From JAFDZW01 sp964404255 (GTDB lineage Bacteria > Bacteroidota > Ignavibacteria > Palsa-1295): DNA of 64,000 bases. Below the pieces are notes generated by a model that was not told where the DNA came from, made no database searches, and saw only the letters and a program-made list of their open reading frames with translations. Numbering within the stretch: position 1 is the first letter of the stretch; every line of letters starts with the position of its first letter. The translations under genes were made by a program, and so were the position numbers. The DNA lies in the NCBI GenBank assembly GCA_964404255.1, contig CAYOJJ010000006.1, positions 83,184-147,183 on the forward strand. The letters are read 5' to 3'. This document shows positions 1-8,283 of this stretch, one piece after another.

Positions 1-880
1 AAGCAACCTGCTGAGAGTTCGAGATCGTAGAAACCCAAAGGCCAAGCGATAGCGCGCAGATGAGGTATAATAAGATCGTCGCCAGCAGATAGATAACGCT
101 GCCTTTAATCAATACGCCGAATACAAAATAGGAGATCGAGAGCAATATCCCAGTTAAGATCATCGCGATGATGAGGAACGGCGTCAGTTTGCCGATTATA
201 AGTTCGAGCGGCGTGATCTGAGATACGACGAGCTGCTCCATCGTGCCGCGTTCTTTTTCGCGGACGATCGACATTGTTGTTGCCACGACGCAGGTGAGGA
301 TCAGCATATAGCCGATCAGGCCGGGGATCTGGAATTTGATGGTTGAAAGCTCGGGATTGTACCAGGCACGCGGACGGAAGTCGATAGGGACATTAAACGA
401 CTTATTCATCCGGCGCAGCGTTTCGGTGCGAAGTTCGGATGAATACGAAGAAACGGCTCCGGTGACATAGCCAACGACCGAAGAAGCCGTGCTCGAATTC
501 GAACCATCGACAATGATCTGAACACTGGCGGCTTCGTTTCGAGCGAGGCGCTCGGAAAATCCCGGGGGGATAATGATTGCGGCAGCAACTTTATCGTCGT
601 CCAGCAGCTCGCTTGCTTCTTCTTGATTACGAACCGAATAGGAATAATCGAAATAATCCGAGTTGACGAACGTATGGATAAGATCGCGTGAACGGGTAGA
701 AGCATCCTCATCGAGAATGGCCAGCTTAATGTGCGTTACATCGAAATTCACCGCTAAGCCTACGAAGAGCATTAGCAGCGTCGGTACGACAAAGAGCACG
801 GCAAGCGTTCGGGAGTCGCGGCGAATCTGCTTGAACTCCTTCCACATGATCGGGTAGATGCTTTTGAAGAATGTGCTCAT
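1..880 (-). CDS. ABC-2 type export permease, 3' end beyond window
   Basis: Reverse-strand reading from ATG at 880 stays open to base 1 (293 codons seen). The product begins MSTFFKSIYPIMWKEF, has a membrane segment at about residues 25-44, a large extracytoplasmic loop of some 130 residues, then several membrane segments including the ABC-2 hallmark region IVREKERGTMEQL. This layout matches the YbhS/YbhR/YhhJ class of permeases in tripartite drug exporters. Its start overlaps the stop of the upstream ATPase by 4 nt (ATGA), so it is translationally coupled and the last visible gene of the operon. The C-terminus, and perhaps a second permease gene, lie outside the window. Substrate unknown. Confidence 0.9.
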   Translation of the reverse strand, partial: MSTFFKSIYPIMWKEFKQIRRDSRTLAVLFVVPTLLMLFVGLAVNFDVTHIKLAILDEDASTRSRDLIHTFVNSDYFDYSYSVRNQEEASELLDDDKVAAAIIIPPGFSERLARNEAASVQIIVDGSNSSTASSVVGYVTGAVSSYSSELRTETLRRMNKSFNVPIDFRPRAWYNPELSTIKFQIPGLIGYMLILTCVVATTMSIVREKERGTMEQLVVSQITPLELIIGKLTPFLIIAMILTGILLSISYFVFGVLIKGSVIYLLATILLYLICALSLGLWVSTISNSQQVA

Positions 881-1803
881 TCTGTTTTCTTTTCGATCAA
901 GTGAATAAAGACATCTTCGAGCGAGGGCAAAATAGTATCGATTCGCAACACGGAAATGCCATGCTGTTCGAGTACCTGATGTACTGCCGTCTTTGCCTGC
1001 TCTGCATCGCGCACCTGAATATGCAGTACCGTCCCGAAGAGCGACATCTCAAGCGCCCACGGTTGTTTACGAAGTATGATCATCGCCTGGTTCGCATCGC
1101 TGCACTCTACTTCCAGGATAGGAGTCTGGATATACTTCGTCTTCAGTTCATGCGGCGAGCCTTTAGCAACGAGCTTACCGGCATCGATCATGATGATCTC
1201 GTTACAGAACTCAGCTTCATCGAGATAGTGCGTCGTTACGAGAATCGTGGTGCCTTGATCGGAAAGTGTATTGATCAATTCCCAAAAGCTTTTTCTCATC
1301 ACAGGATCGACACCGCCCGTCGGCTCATCGAGAAAAACAACCTTCGGTTCGTGGATGATCGAGCAGGAAAGAGCCAGCCGCTGCTTAAATCCCGCAGAGA
1401 GCGTACCGGTGAGACGGCTGCGCTCTTCGGTAAGATGCGACATTTTTAGTGCAAACTCTTTGCGTTCTTCGAGTTTTGCTTTACTAAGTCCATATACTCC
1501 GCCGAAGAAGTTGAGGTTTTCTTCAATTGTTAGATCATTATATAAAGAAAACTTCTGCGACATGTAGCCAATGCTGCGCTTCACTTTTTCTGTTTCAGTG
1601 AGCACATTATATCCGGCAACGATACCATCTCCCGATGTCGGCGCCAATAAGCCGCAGAGCATACGGATCGTTGTCGATTTCCCGGCTCCGTTGGCGCCCA
1701 AAAAGCCAAAGATCTGGCCTTGCTGTACGTCGAAGGAGATCGAATCGACAGCCGTAAAGCCGCCGAATTTCTTAGTAAGATTTCTTACCTCAATAGCCGG
1801 CAT
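877..1803 (-). CDS. ABC transporter ATP-binding protein (second ATPase of exporter)
   Basis: 308 aa cytoplasmic ATPase that would power the adjacent ABC-2 permease. Walker A GANGAGKS at residues 36-43, Q-loop near Q83, signature LSAGF at 135-139, Walker B VVFLDEP ending at 161 and H-loop histidine H192 in TTHYLDEA. The signature deviates from LSGG (A137 for the first glycine). It is closely related in length and layout to the other ATPase at 3124-4062; the two look like the halves of an E. coli YbhF-type protein encoded as separate genes with a TolC gene between them. It lies 2 nt downstream of the TolC-like gene and overlaps the permease start. Confidence 0.93.
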   Translation of the reverse strand: MPAIEVRNLTKKFGGFTAVDSISFDVQQGQIFGFLGANGAGKSTTIRMLCGLLAPTSGDGIVAGYNVLTETEKVKRSIGYMSQKFSLYNDLTIEENLNFFGGVYGLSKAKLEERKEFALKMSHLTEERSRLTGTLSAGFKQRLALSCSIIHEPKVVFLDEPTGGVDPVMRKSFWELINTLSDQGTTILVTTHYLDEAEFCNEIIMIDAGKLVAKGSPHELKTKYIQTPILEVECSDANQAMIILRKQPWALEMSLFGTVLHIQVRDAEQAKTAVHQVLEQHGISVLRIDTILPSLEDVFIHLIEKKTE

Positions 1804-1805
1804 TC

Positions 1806-3137
1806 TTATTCTCCGATCGACTTTTGCAATTGCGCCGTAGCAATGTTAGCATCGCTGATGGCCGTAGCTACATTGATATCAGCCTGAAGAGCGGCTGTTT
1901 CAGCATCGATCACATCGGTTGTGTTAGCGACACCCTTTTGATATTGTAGATTTACAATACGCAAATTTTCCTGAGCCTGAGTCACCGAAAGCTTTGCTAC
2001 CTGTATCTGTGCGAACGAGGTTTGCTGGGCGAGATAGTTTTGTGTAACTTCAAATTGAATGGCGTCCTCAGTTGCTTTGCGCGATTCCTGCAACTGCTGC
2101 ATATTATACTCGGCTTGTTCGGCCTGCAGGCCGGCGACATTCCATGTCCAAAGATCCCAGGTGAGATTAAGACTCACATCCCACGTTGCCTTGAAAGAAT
2201 TCTCGACCGGGAAATACCGCGAATTCGGATCGGCGTAGATCACATCGCCACTGGCAGAAATCTGCGGGTAGGCCGCTGATTTCGCTACTCCGATCGTTGC
2301 CTTTGCTGCTTCCACGCGCTCGTCGAGCGCCGAGAGTTCGGTGCGTTTCGATTGCGCCTGGTGAATCAATGCGTCGAGCGAGCGGGAATCGGCAGTAGCA
2401 TTGTCCGGCTGTGTAGTGAGATCGACCGCATCTCCAATAGGAAGGCCGAGCGTATTAAGCAACGCTGCCATTGCCACATGAATATCTTTTTCTATCTGCA
2501 TCTTCCGTAGTTCGGTAGTAGATACCTGCACCTGGGTTTTCAGGGTATCGTTTGGCAGGGCCGTTCCCTTGGAAAGATTGCTTTTGACATCGGTTAAATG
2601 AGCATTAGCTTCGACGAGGCTCTTGTTCACTGCTTCGAGCGTCTTCTGTAATTTATAGAGCGTCCAGTATTGCTGCTTGATCTGAAAGACGAGCCCGTTC
2701 TTTACCGTCTTTATATCTTCTAAAGCCGCATCTCTGGTATGCTCTGCAGCCTGTTGGAGATTCGATAAGCGGAAGCCGGTGAAGATCGGCTGAAAGAGCG
2801 AAAGCTTCAGCGAATAGTTATCCGGCAAATACGTTTTAAAAGCAAAGGGCGGTATTCCTGGAATCGGAATGGCAATAGGAGTTGCCGTAATATCGCTTAA
2901 GCGGGTATAAGAGCCATAGAGCTTTAATGAGGGCAATCGGTTAGCCTGGATTTCATCGACATGCGCATTGCCAACGGCTTTCGCTTTGAAGATCGCGATC
3001 TTCACATCATGATTCTGTTCGAGGCCGATCCTGATGGCATCGGAAAGCGATAGCTGCCGTTGTTGAGCAGTGGCATTCACCAGGCCAAGCAGACTAAATA
3101 CTACAGCGAGTGCGAACGAAGTATTACGGTTTTTCAT
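1806..3137 (-). CDS. TolC-family outer membrane efflux protein
   Basis: 443 aa with an N-terminal signal peptide (MKNRNTSFALAVVFSLLG, cleavage probably after TAQ near residue 25), then QRQLSLSDAIRIGLEQNHDV, the typical first helix of outer-membrane efflux (OEP) proteins. Two long helical repeats follow, with the characteristic QYWTLYKLQKTLEA and QNYLAQQTSFAQIQVAK segments and a late NLRIVNLQYQKGVANTTDVI motif. As a trimer it should form the outer-membrane exit duct for the inner-membrane ABC pump. The start overlaps the end of the upstream ATPase gene by 14 nt. A TolC gene placed between two ATPase genes of the same operon is unusual. Confidence 0.92.
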   Translation of the reverse strand: MKNRNTSFALAVVFSLLGLVNATAQQRQLSLSDAIRIGLEQNHDVKIAIFKAKAVGNAHVDEIQANRLPSLKLYGSYTRLSDITATPIAIPIPGIPPFAFKTYLPDNYSLKLSLFQPIFTGFRLSNLQQAAEHTRDAALEDIKTVKNGLVFQIKQQYWTLYKLQKTLEAVNKSLVEANAHLTDVKSNLSKGTALPNDTLKTQVQVSTTELRKMQIEKDIHVAMAALLNTLGLPIGDAVDLTTQPDNATADSRSLDALIHQAQSKRTELSALDERVEAAKATIGVAKSAAYPQISASGDVIYADPNSRYFPVENSFKATWDVSLNLTWDLWTWNVAGLQAEQAEYNMQQLQESRKATEDAIQFEVTQNYLAQQTSFAQIQVAKLSVTQAQENLRIVNLQYQKGVANTTDVIDAETAALQADINVATAISDANIATAQLQKSIGE

Positions 3138-4062
3138 CTGTTAATAATTCTTGTTCGTGGCCCATAATGGAAACGAACACGTTTTCCAAGCGGGTGTGGA
3201 TTTGTCTCCAGTTGGTAATAATTATTCCCTTCGATTTCAGATCGTCCAAGACCGATTCGATAGTTTTTCCATCGCGCTTGAGGATCACATCGAGCCTATC
3301 GCCATAGAGCTGCACTTCCTGGATGTTTTTCCAATCCTGCGCAATAAGATAGGCTTCTCGTACCGGTTCACAGATGATCTCGTACACGGTGCCATTCATT
3401 TTTTCGCGGATGTTTTTTGGTGTATCGAGATCGAGCAGTTTGCCGTGGTTCATCATGGCTACGCGGGTGCAGCGCTCGGCTTCATCGAGATAGGGCGTCG
3501 TCATGAAGATCGTTATTCCCTGATGAAGCAGGTTCGAAAGAATGGTCCAGAAGTCTCGACGCGAAACCGGATCGACACCAGTCGTCGGCTCGTCGAGAAA
3601 AATAACTTCCGGTGAATGAATAAGCGTGCAGGCCAGCGCCAGCTTTTGCTTCATACCTCCGGAGAGCTTATCGGCAAGGCGGGAACGGGCATGCTGCATT
3701 CTCGTGAAATCGAGCAATTCTTCGCGCCGCTTCGTAAACTCTTCGACGTGATGGATCCGGGCAAAGAACTCGATGTTCTCATCGACGGTCAGATCGCCAT
3801 AGAGCGTAAACTTTTGTGAGAGATAACCGATCTTCTTTACGATCTCGGTTTTTTGCGTAACCGTATCGAAGCCAAGCACCGTAGCGCTGCCGCCCGATGG
3901 CGGAATGATACCGCAGAGCATCCGGATGATCGAGGATTTACCGACGCCGTCGGGGCCGACGAGACAAAAGAGCTCGCCTTTCTCAACAGTCATAGATACC
4001 CCGTCAACGGCTTTGATCTTGCCGTAAGATTTTTCCAGATCTTTTGTTTCGATGACAGGCAT
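3124..4062 (-). CDS. ABC transporter ATP-binding protein (first ATPase of exporter)
   Basis: 312 aa ATPase. Walker A GPDGVGKS at residues 36-43, canonical signature LSGGM at 133-137, Walker B IFLDEP ending at 159. The H-loop histidine is replaced: the segment reads TTPYLDEA, with P190 where the sister ATPase has H192. Paralogue of the product of 877-1803, with which it probably forms a heterodimer, comparable to the two nucleotide-binding domains of E. coli YbhF. Starts 1 nt after the HlyD gene stop. The missing histidine suggests its own Walker site hydrolyses ATP poorly; that is inference from general ABC mechanism. Confidence 0.93.
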   Translation of the reverse strand: MPVIETKDLEKSYGKIKAVDGVSMTVEKGELFCLVGPDGVGKSSIIRMLCGIIPPSGGSATVLGFDTVTQKTEIVKKIGYLSQKFTLYGDLTVDENIEFFARIHHVEEFTKRREELLDFTRMQHARSRLADKLSGGMKQKLALACTLIHSPEVIFLDEPTTGVDPVSRRDFWTILSNLLHQGITIFMTTPYLDEAERCTRVAMMNHGKLLDLDTPKNIREKMNGTVYEIICEPVREAYLIAQDWKNIQEVQLYGDRLDVILKRDGKTIESVLDDLKSKGIIITNWRQIHTRLENVFVSIMGHEQELLTDEKP

Positions 4063-4063
4063 C

Positions 4064-5014
4064 TTACTTCAGCGTTGCATCGGCCGGCATTCCGGGCTTT
4101 AGACTGCCATCCGGATTCGGGGCTTGTATCTTCACTGCAAAGACAAGCTTCTCGCGGTCTTCGGTCGTCTGAACGTTTTTCGGAGTGAACTCTGCCTGAG
4201 GTGAAATATAGATCACCGTACCAGTAAACGTCTTATCCTTATAGGTATCTATTTTCAATTCTGCTTTCTGTCCCATTTTCACTTTCCCGAGGTTTTTATC
4301 ACTGACATAGATCGTCAGCTTTACCGGGTCGAGTACGCTAATGGTAACGATCGTCGCATTCGGGCTTGCCATTTCTCCCTGATTAAGCACTTTGTGAGTT
4401 ACGGTGCCGGAAACCGGAGAGATCACGATACAATCATGGAGCGATTGCAGCGCTGTGGCGGCTGCGGTATTTACTTGATCGAGATGCGCTTTCGCGGCAG
4501 CTATATCTTCGGCGCGTGAACCATTGTGAAGTTTGTTGTATGCTTCTTTAGCAGCACCGAGACCTGCTTCCAGCGCTTCGCGCCTTGAGACGGCATCGTC
4601 ATATTGTTTTTTTGTAGCGGCATTTGCGGCAAGCAGATCTTTGAGCCGGTCTTCGTCAACTTTTGCATTGTTAAAGTTTGCCTGCGCCTGTTGCACCTGA
4701 TTGGCGGCCTGCTCGATATCTTCATGGCGCGAACCATGTTCGAGCAATAAGAGCTGTGCCTCTGCTTGCGAAGCGGCGGCCTGGGCCTGATGGTAGTTCA
4801 GCGCATAGTTGGTTGTATCGAGGAAGGCGAGGGTATCGCCCTGATGCACTACCGAGCCTTCGTCCACGCGGAGCGTGATGATCTGGGCCGGGGACTTGGC
4901 AACGATATTGACTTCCGTCGTTTCGATCGTGCCGGAAGCGGTGATGGTATTATCATCCTTGCCTGAGCATCCTGCTGCAATGATGAGTAGAAATAGAAGC
5001 AGGTTCTTTTTCAT
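4064..5014 (-). CDS. HlyD-family membrane fusion lipoprotein
   Basis: Periplasmic adaptor linking the ABC pump to the TolC channel. I place the start at ATG 5014 (MKKNLLLFLLIIAAGCSGKD), because it gives a good lipoprotein signal with lipobox IAAGC (Cys16); an upstream in-frame ATG at 5056 would lie inside the tetR gene. After a short barrel-sandwich segment there is a helical hairpin rich in alanine and glutamine (roughly residues 75-185), then IVISPVSGTVTHKVLNQGE, the typical second lipoyl half, and a beta-barrel domain. It resembles YbhG/EmrA-type adaptors. Follows tetR by 19 nt and precedes the first ATPase by 1 nt. Confidence 0.9.
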   Translation of the reverse strand: MKKNLLLFLLIIAAGCSGKDDNTITASGTIETTEVNIVAKSPAQIITLRVDEGSVVHQGDTLAFLDTTNYALNYHQAQAAASQAEAQLLLLEHGSRHEDIEQAANQVQQAQANFNNAKVDEDRLKDLLAANAATKKQYDDAVSRREALEAGLGAAKEAYNKLHNGSRAEDIAAAKAHLDQVNTAAATALQSLHDCIVISPVSGTVTHKVLNQGEMASPNATIVTISVLDPVKLTIYVSDKNLGKVKMGQKAELKIDTYKDKTFTGTVIYISPQAEFTPKNVQTTEDREKLVFAVKIQAPNPDGSLKPGMPADATLK

Positions 5015-5033
5015 GAGTAAGTTATAATGGTGG

Positions 5034-5645
5034 TCAATGACTTGTTGCCAGAGCATCCCGGCCTTCGACGCTTAGGATGCCATTCAAAAAAATATCCATT
5101 AGATCGGTCTTAAGCTTTATATAAGATTCACTGCCGAGTGACTCCATTCCGCCGTCGAGCAGACGTTCACTCGAGATCATAAGCAGCATTATAAAAAGCT
5201 CAGAGTTGATTTCCTGTCGGAAATACCCTTTTTCCATTCCTTCGCGTAATAGATAGCCCCAGATTGTACGAATTCTTTCATTTCGAACGGCTTTGATCTG
5301 TTGCCAAAGCTCAGGGGCATTGCGTTTTAGATCGTTAAGCAGCGCCGGGCTCGTAATGGTGATTAGGCACTGCCGAAGCTTCTGGCTCAGCATCAAGAGC
5401 TTTTCAATGGTATTGGCATTGCTGGCAATAATTTCCTGATGCGTTTTGTGAACTGTTTCGCCAATGCGGCTAATCATTGCGGCAGCGATCTGCTCTTTCG
5501 AGCGAAAATTCTCGTAGAGCGTTTTTTTGCTCATCCCAAGCTGTTCGGCCAGGTGATCCATGGTCGTTTGTGAATAGCCTTGCATCCGGAATTGCTCCTC
5601 GGCGGCATTAAGTATTCGCTCCTGAGTTGGGGAAAGTTCGAACAT
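5034..5645 (-). CDS. TetR/AcrR-family transcriptional regulator
   Basis: 203 aa. An N-terminal TetR helix-turn-helix (residues about 8-55) includes ERILNAAEEQFRMQGY and the recognition part LAEQLGMSKKTLYENF; the rest is a helical ligand-binding domain without recognisable specificity. It is the first gene of the minus-strand exporter operon, as CecR is for ybhGFSR in E. coli, so it most likely represses this operon and responds to an export substrate. The upstream 250 bp are AT-rich and contain a 6-bp inverted repeat GGAAAC/GTTTCC (5647-5652 and 5678-5683) that might be an operator, but the match is short. Confidence 0.9.
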   Translation of the reverse strand: MFELSPTQERILNAAEEQFRMQGYSQTTMDHLAEQLGMSKKTLYENFRSKEQIAAAMISRIGETVHKTHQEIIASNANTIEKLLMLSQKLRQCLITITSPALLNDLKRNAPELWQQIKAVRNERIRTIWGYLLREGMEKGYFRQEINSELFIMLLMISSERLLDGGMESLGSESYIKLKTDLMDIFLNGILSVEGRDALATSH

Positions 5646-5895
5646 AGGAAACGTAGAAAACTAAAATCGTACTAATAGTTTCCAGATGTTGTAACATTTT
5701 GTTTAGTCAAATAAAATCAATAACTTAAATTATTGATAAACCGACTACATGGTTAGAAAAATGAACTAGTTATGCTCTATAATACGAATGAGAAGCTAGT
5801 ATATTGTCAATCCTGGTAATTATACTTTGGGCTGAAATAATGTTGACATCTTTTTTAAGCTGACGTATATGTATTATTTATCCTGCATCTTAAGT

Positions 5896-7614
5896 TTAGT
5901 TTATCGTAACGGTAGTACGGCGATCATCGATATCAGTCCGATGGATCAAGGCGTACTGCATGGATTCGCTTTTTGAAATTTCAAGTTTCTTTCTGATATT
6001 ATTTCGATGTTTTTCGACAGTCCGGATCGAGGTAAAGAGTAGATCGGCAATCTGCTGAGAGGTCATATTGATCTTAATCAACGAGCAGATCTTTAACTCG
6101 GTTTTGGAAAGTCCGGGGCACTGATATTTTAGTAGTGCCAAAAATTCCGCATCTAATTCATGCAGAGCCTTATCGAACGCCCTTGGATCGGCATCGGGCT
6201 CAATGCATTGCTCGATCCGCTGGACAAATTTTCTGATCGATTTCAACCGCTCATTAGAGGCTCCGGATAGCTCTGCCGCTTCTTTGCGTAGTATTCTCAA
6301 TAACTCATTCTTTTGTGAAAGCTGGGAGGCGAGCGCCGTTACTTCCTTTGTCTGGATTTCGATATCTTTTTTTAACTGGTCGGCTTGCAGGCGGTAGAGT
6401 TCTTTCTCTGTTTCTTTGCGCTGCATCTCAAAGCGGTATTCCAGCGCCCGCAAATCTTTATCGGTTTGATGCTTGATCTCTTCTATTTCGGCCTCATGAA
6501 GTAGTTTATGAAATTCTAATGCCTTCGCAGAGATGCCGAGTTGTTCATACGAATAAACTATTTCTTTGTAGATGTCCCGCTTAACGGCAGTGCTGGTCTC
6601 GGAGGTAATGCAGCGTGCGGCTTCAAGAAGAAAGCTAAGAGCCTCATCGTATCTGCCAAGAGCGTTCAATACTTTCCCATGCTGATGATAGATGAACAGC
6701 GTAATGTAAAGATTCTTTTTCGTTTGGTATAATGCTAAGGCTTGTTCGGACTCTTGAAATGCCTGTTCGAATTCTTTCCTGGAAAGATGAACATGGGAGA
6801 TATTGGAATGGCTGAGCGCCTGATGTACGGTGTTTTGCTGTTCGACCTGAATTTCCAGCGCCTGACGCATATATCGCAGCGCCTCATCGTATTGCTCTTG
6901 TTTTGCATACGACCATCCCATATTGCCTAAGGCGATAGATTCTCCGTAACGATCGGACAGCTCTGTAAATAACGTACGCTGGTTATTATAATAGGAGATT
7001 GCAGAACTATACTCCTCCATGGCATCGAAGATTCGGGCAATAATCCCGAGGGTATAGGCTTCCGCCTGTTTATCGGGTTCTTCTTTTAGTAACTCCAGGC
7101 TTCGCTGGCAATATTCCAATGCCTGTTTATATTCCGAACGCCTGAGATACAACGTGCCGATCTTATACATCGCATAGGCAAGATTTTTTGGCGAATGATT
7201 CAGTTCGAAAACTCTACAAACCTCTTTTAATACTTCAAGAGCCCGATCATTTTGGCCGCTGGCAATTAAAGGCATTGCCAGCCAGGATAAAATTGTTCCT
7301 TTTACGGGATCAGAATCCAAAAGAGTAAATTCTTCTATAATTACTTGGTATTTGAGAATAGATATTTCATATTCACCAAGAAAAAAGTAGCCATCGGCAA
7401 TATATTGGAGACTGGCAATGATCTGCTCACGGTTCTGTTGCTTCCTCGCTAGTACTAATGCTTCTTCCGCATACGCAATAGTTTTCTGCCCATCGATCCG
7501 GTGATAAGCATGTGCAGCCTCTAGTAAGAGGGACAATCTCTTTACCGGTTGCTTTACACGGTGAAGTTTTTCTTCTATCGATTCTACTAATAGATTCATG
7601 GATCGATCGTTCAA
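5896..7614 (-). CDS. TPR-repeat transcriptional regulator with LuxR-type HTH
   Basis: 572 aa, no signal peptide or membrane segment. Tetratricopeptide repeats fill roughly residues 15-370 (for example the blocks EYKQALEYCQRSLELLKEE and QYDEALRYMRQALEIQVEQ), followed by a charged coiled coil at about 380-450 and a C-terminal LuxR/GerE helix-turn-helix near 500-560 (LSKTELKICSLIKINMTSQQ; RTVEKHRNNIRKKL). This order is common in Bacteroidota regulators that sense a protein partner or peptide through the TPRs. It stands alone and faces away from the exporter operon's regulator by 250 bp. Target genes cannot be inferred. Confidence 0.88.
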   Translation of the reverse strand: MNDRSMNLLVESIEEKLHRVKQPVKRLSLLLEAAHAYHRIDGQKTIAYAEEALVLARKQQNREQIIASLQYIADGYFFLGEYEISILKYQVIIEEFTLLDSDPVKGTILSWLAMPLIASGQNDRALEVLKEVCRVFELNHSPKNLAYAMYKIGTLYLRRSEYKQALEYCQRSLELLKEEPDKQAEAYTLGIIARIFDAMEEYSSAISYYNNQRTLFTELSDRYGESIALGNMGWSYAKQEQYDEALRYMRQALEIQVEQQNTVHQALSHSNISHVHLSRKEFEQAFQESEQALALYQTKKNLYITLFIYHQHGKVLNALGRYDEALSFLLEAARCITSETSTAVKRDIYKEIVYSYEQLGISAKALEFHKLLHEAEIEEIKHQTDKDLRALEYRFEMQRKETEKELYRLQADQLKKDIEIQTKEVTALASQLSQKNELLRILRKEAAELSGASNERLKSIRKFVQRIEQCIEPDADPRAFDKALHELDAEFLALLKYQCPGLSKTELKICSLIKINMTSQQIADLLFTSIRTVEKHRNNIRKKLEISKSESMQYALIHRTDIDDRRTTVTIN

Positions 7615-7902
7615 ACAAATGAAATTCCGTGCGCCACTTTGAATGGCTATCTACTAATTATGGGTGGGATGTTGTAGATACTCTTTATAACCCCGAACGT
7701 TTCTACGCCAGCACCGAAAAAATAAGGCAAAAACCAATGGCCAAGTTCCGGGCCAGCCGGTGAATATCAACGACTAGCAAAAAGTTACTCTGGAACAGTT
7801 GCCGTCATCGATATTAGCGGGGGCAAGGTGCTGCCTATGGTTATATGATCGAAGGAGTGTTTTGTTTTTCGGTATATGTTGGTATAATATACTACTATTA
7901 CT

Positions 7903-8283
7903 ATGAATATACTTGCTATCGACCATATACAACTGGCCATGCCAAGGGGTAAAGAAGAGCAGGCCCGCGGTTTTTACTCTGAAATCCTTGGCTTGAAAGA
8001 GTTAGAAAAGCCGGAGCCGCTTCGTTCGCGCGGAGGTTGTTGGTTCACGAATGAAGCCATTTCAATTCATCTTGGTGTCGAAGAGGATTTCCGTCCTGCA
8101 AAGAAAGCTCACCCGGCATTTCGAGTTGCCGATCTTGCAGCCACAGCAGCACACTTTACTGAACGATCTATTATAATAACAGAAGATACTTCTTTGCCAA
8201 ATGTACACAGATTTTATGTGAGCGATCCCTTCGGCAATCGTCTTGAGTTTATTCAGGACGGTGATTACCTGAAAATGCCGTAA
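7903..8283 (+). CDS. VOC-family (glyoxalase-like) protein
   Basis: 126 aa single-domain vicinal-oxygen-chelate protein. The paired beta-alpha-beta-beta-beta modules are visible: IDHIQLAMPRGKEEQARGFY with a candidate metal ligand His8, ISIHLGVEE in the middle, and the typical close RFYVSDPFGNRLEFIQ with a candidate Glu ligand. VOC proteins of this size include glyoxalases, dioxygenases and fosfomycin-type resistance enzymes; I cannot choose among them. The gene is transcribed divergently from the TPR-LuxR gene across 288 bp, and its last 35 nt overlap the 3' end of the convergent propeller gene. Confidence 0.85.
   Translation: MNILAIDHIQLAMPRGKEEQARGFYSEILGLKELEKPEPLRSRGGCWFTNEAISIHLGVEEDFRPAKKAHPAFRVADLAATAAHFTERSIIITEDTSLPNVHRFYVSDPFGNRLEFIQDGDYLKMP

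Noticed and set aside
663..1840. Plus-strand ORFs opposite the permease and ATPase genes
   Set aside because: They are antisense to well-recognised ABC transporter genes and have no recognisable product or start context.
5014..5056. Longer start of the HlyD-family adaptor inside tetR
   Set aside because: The downstream ATG gives a complete lipoprotein signal at the expected place, the longer reading does not.
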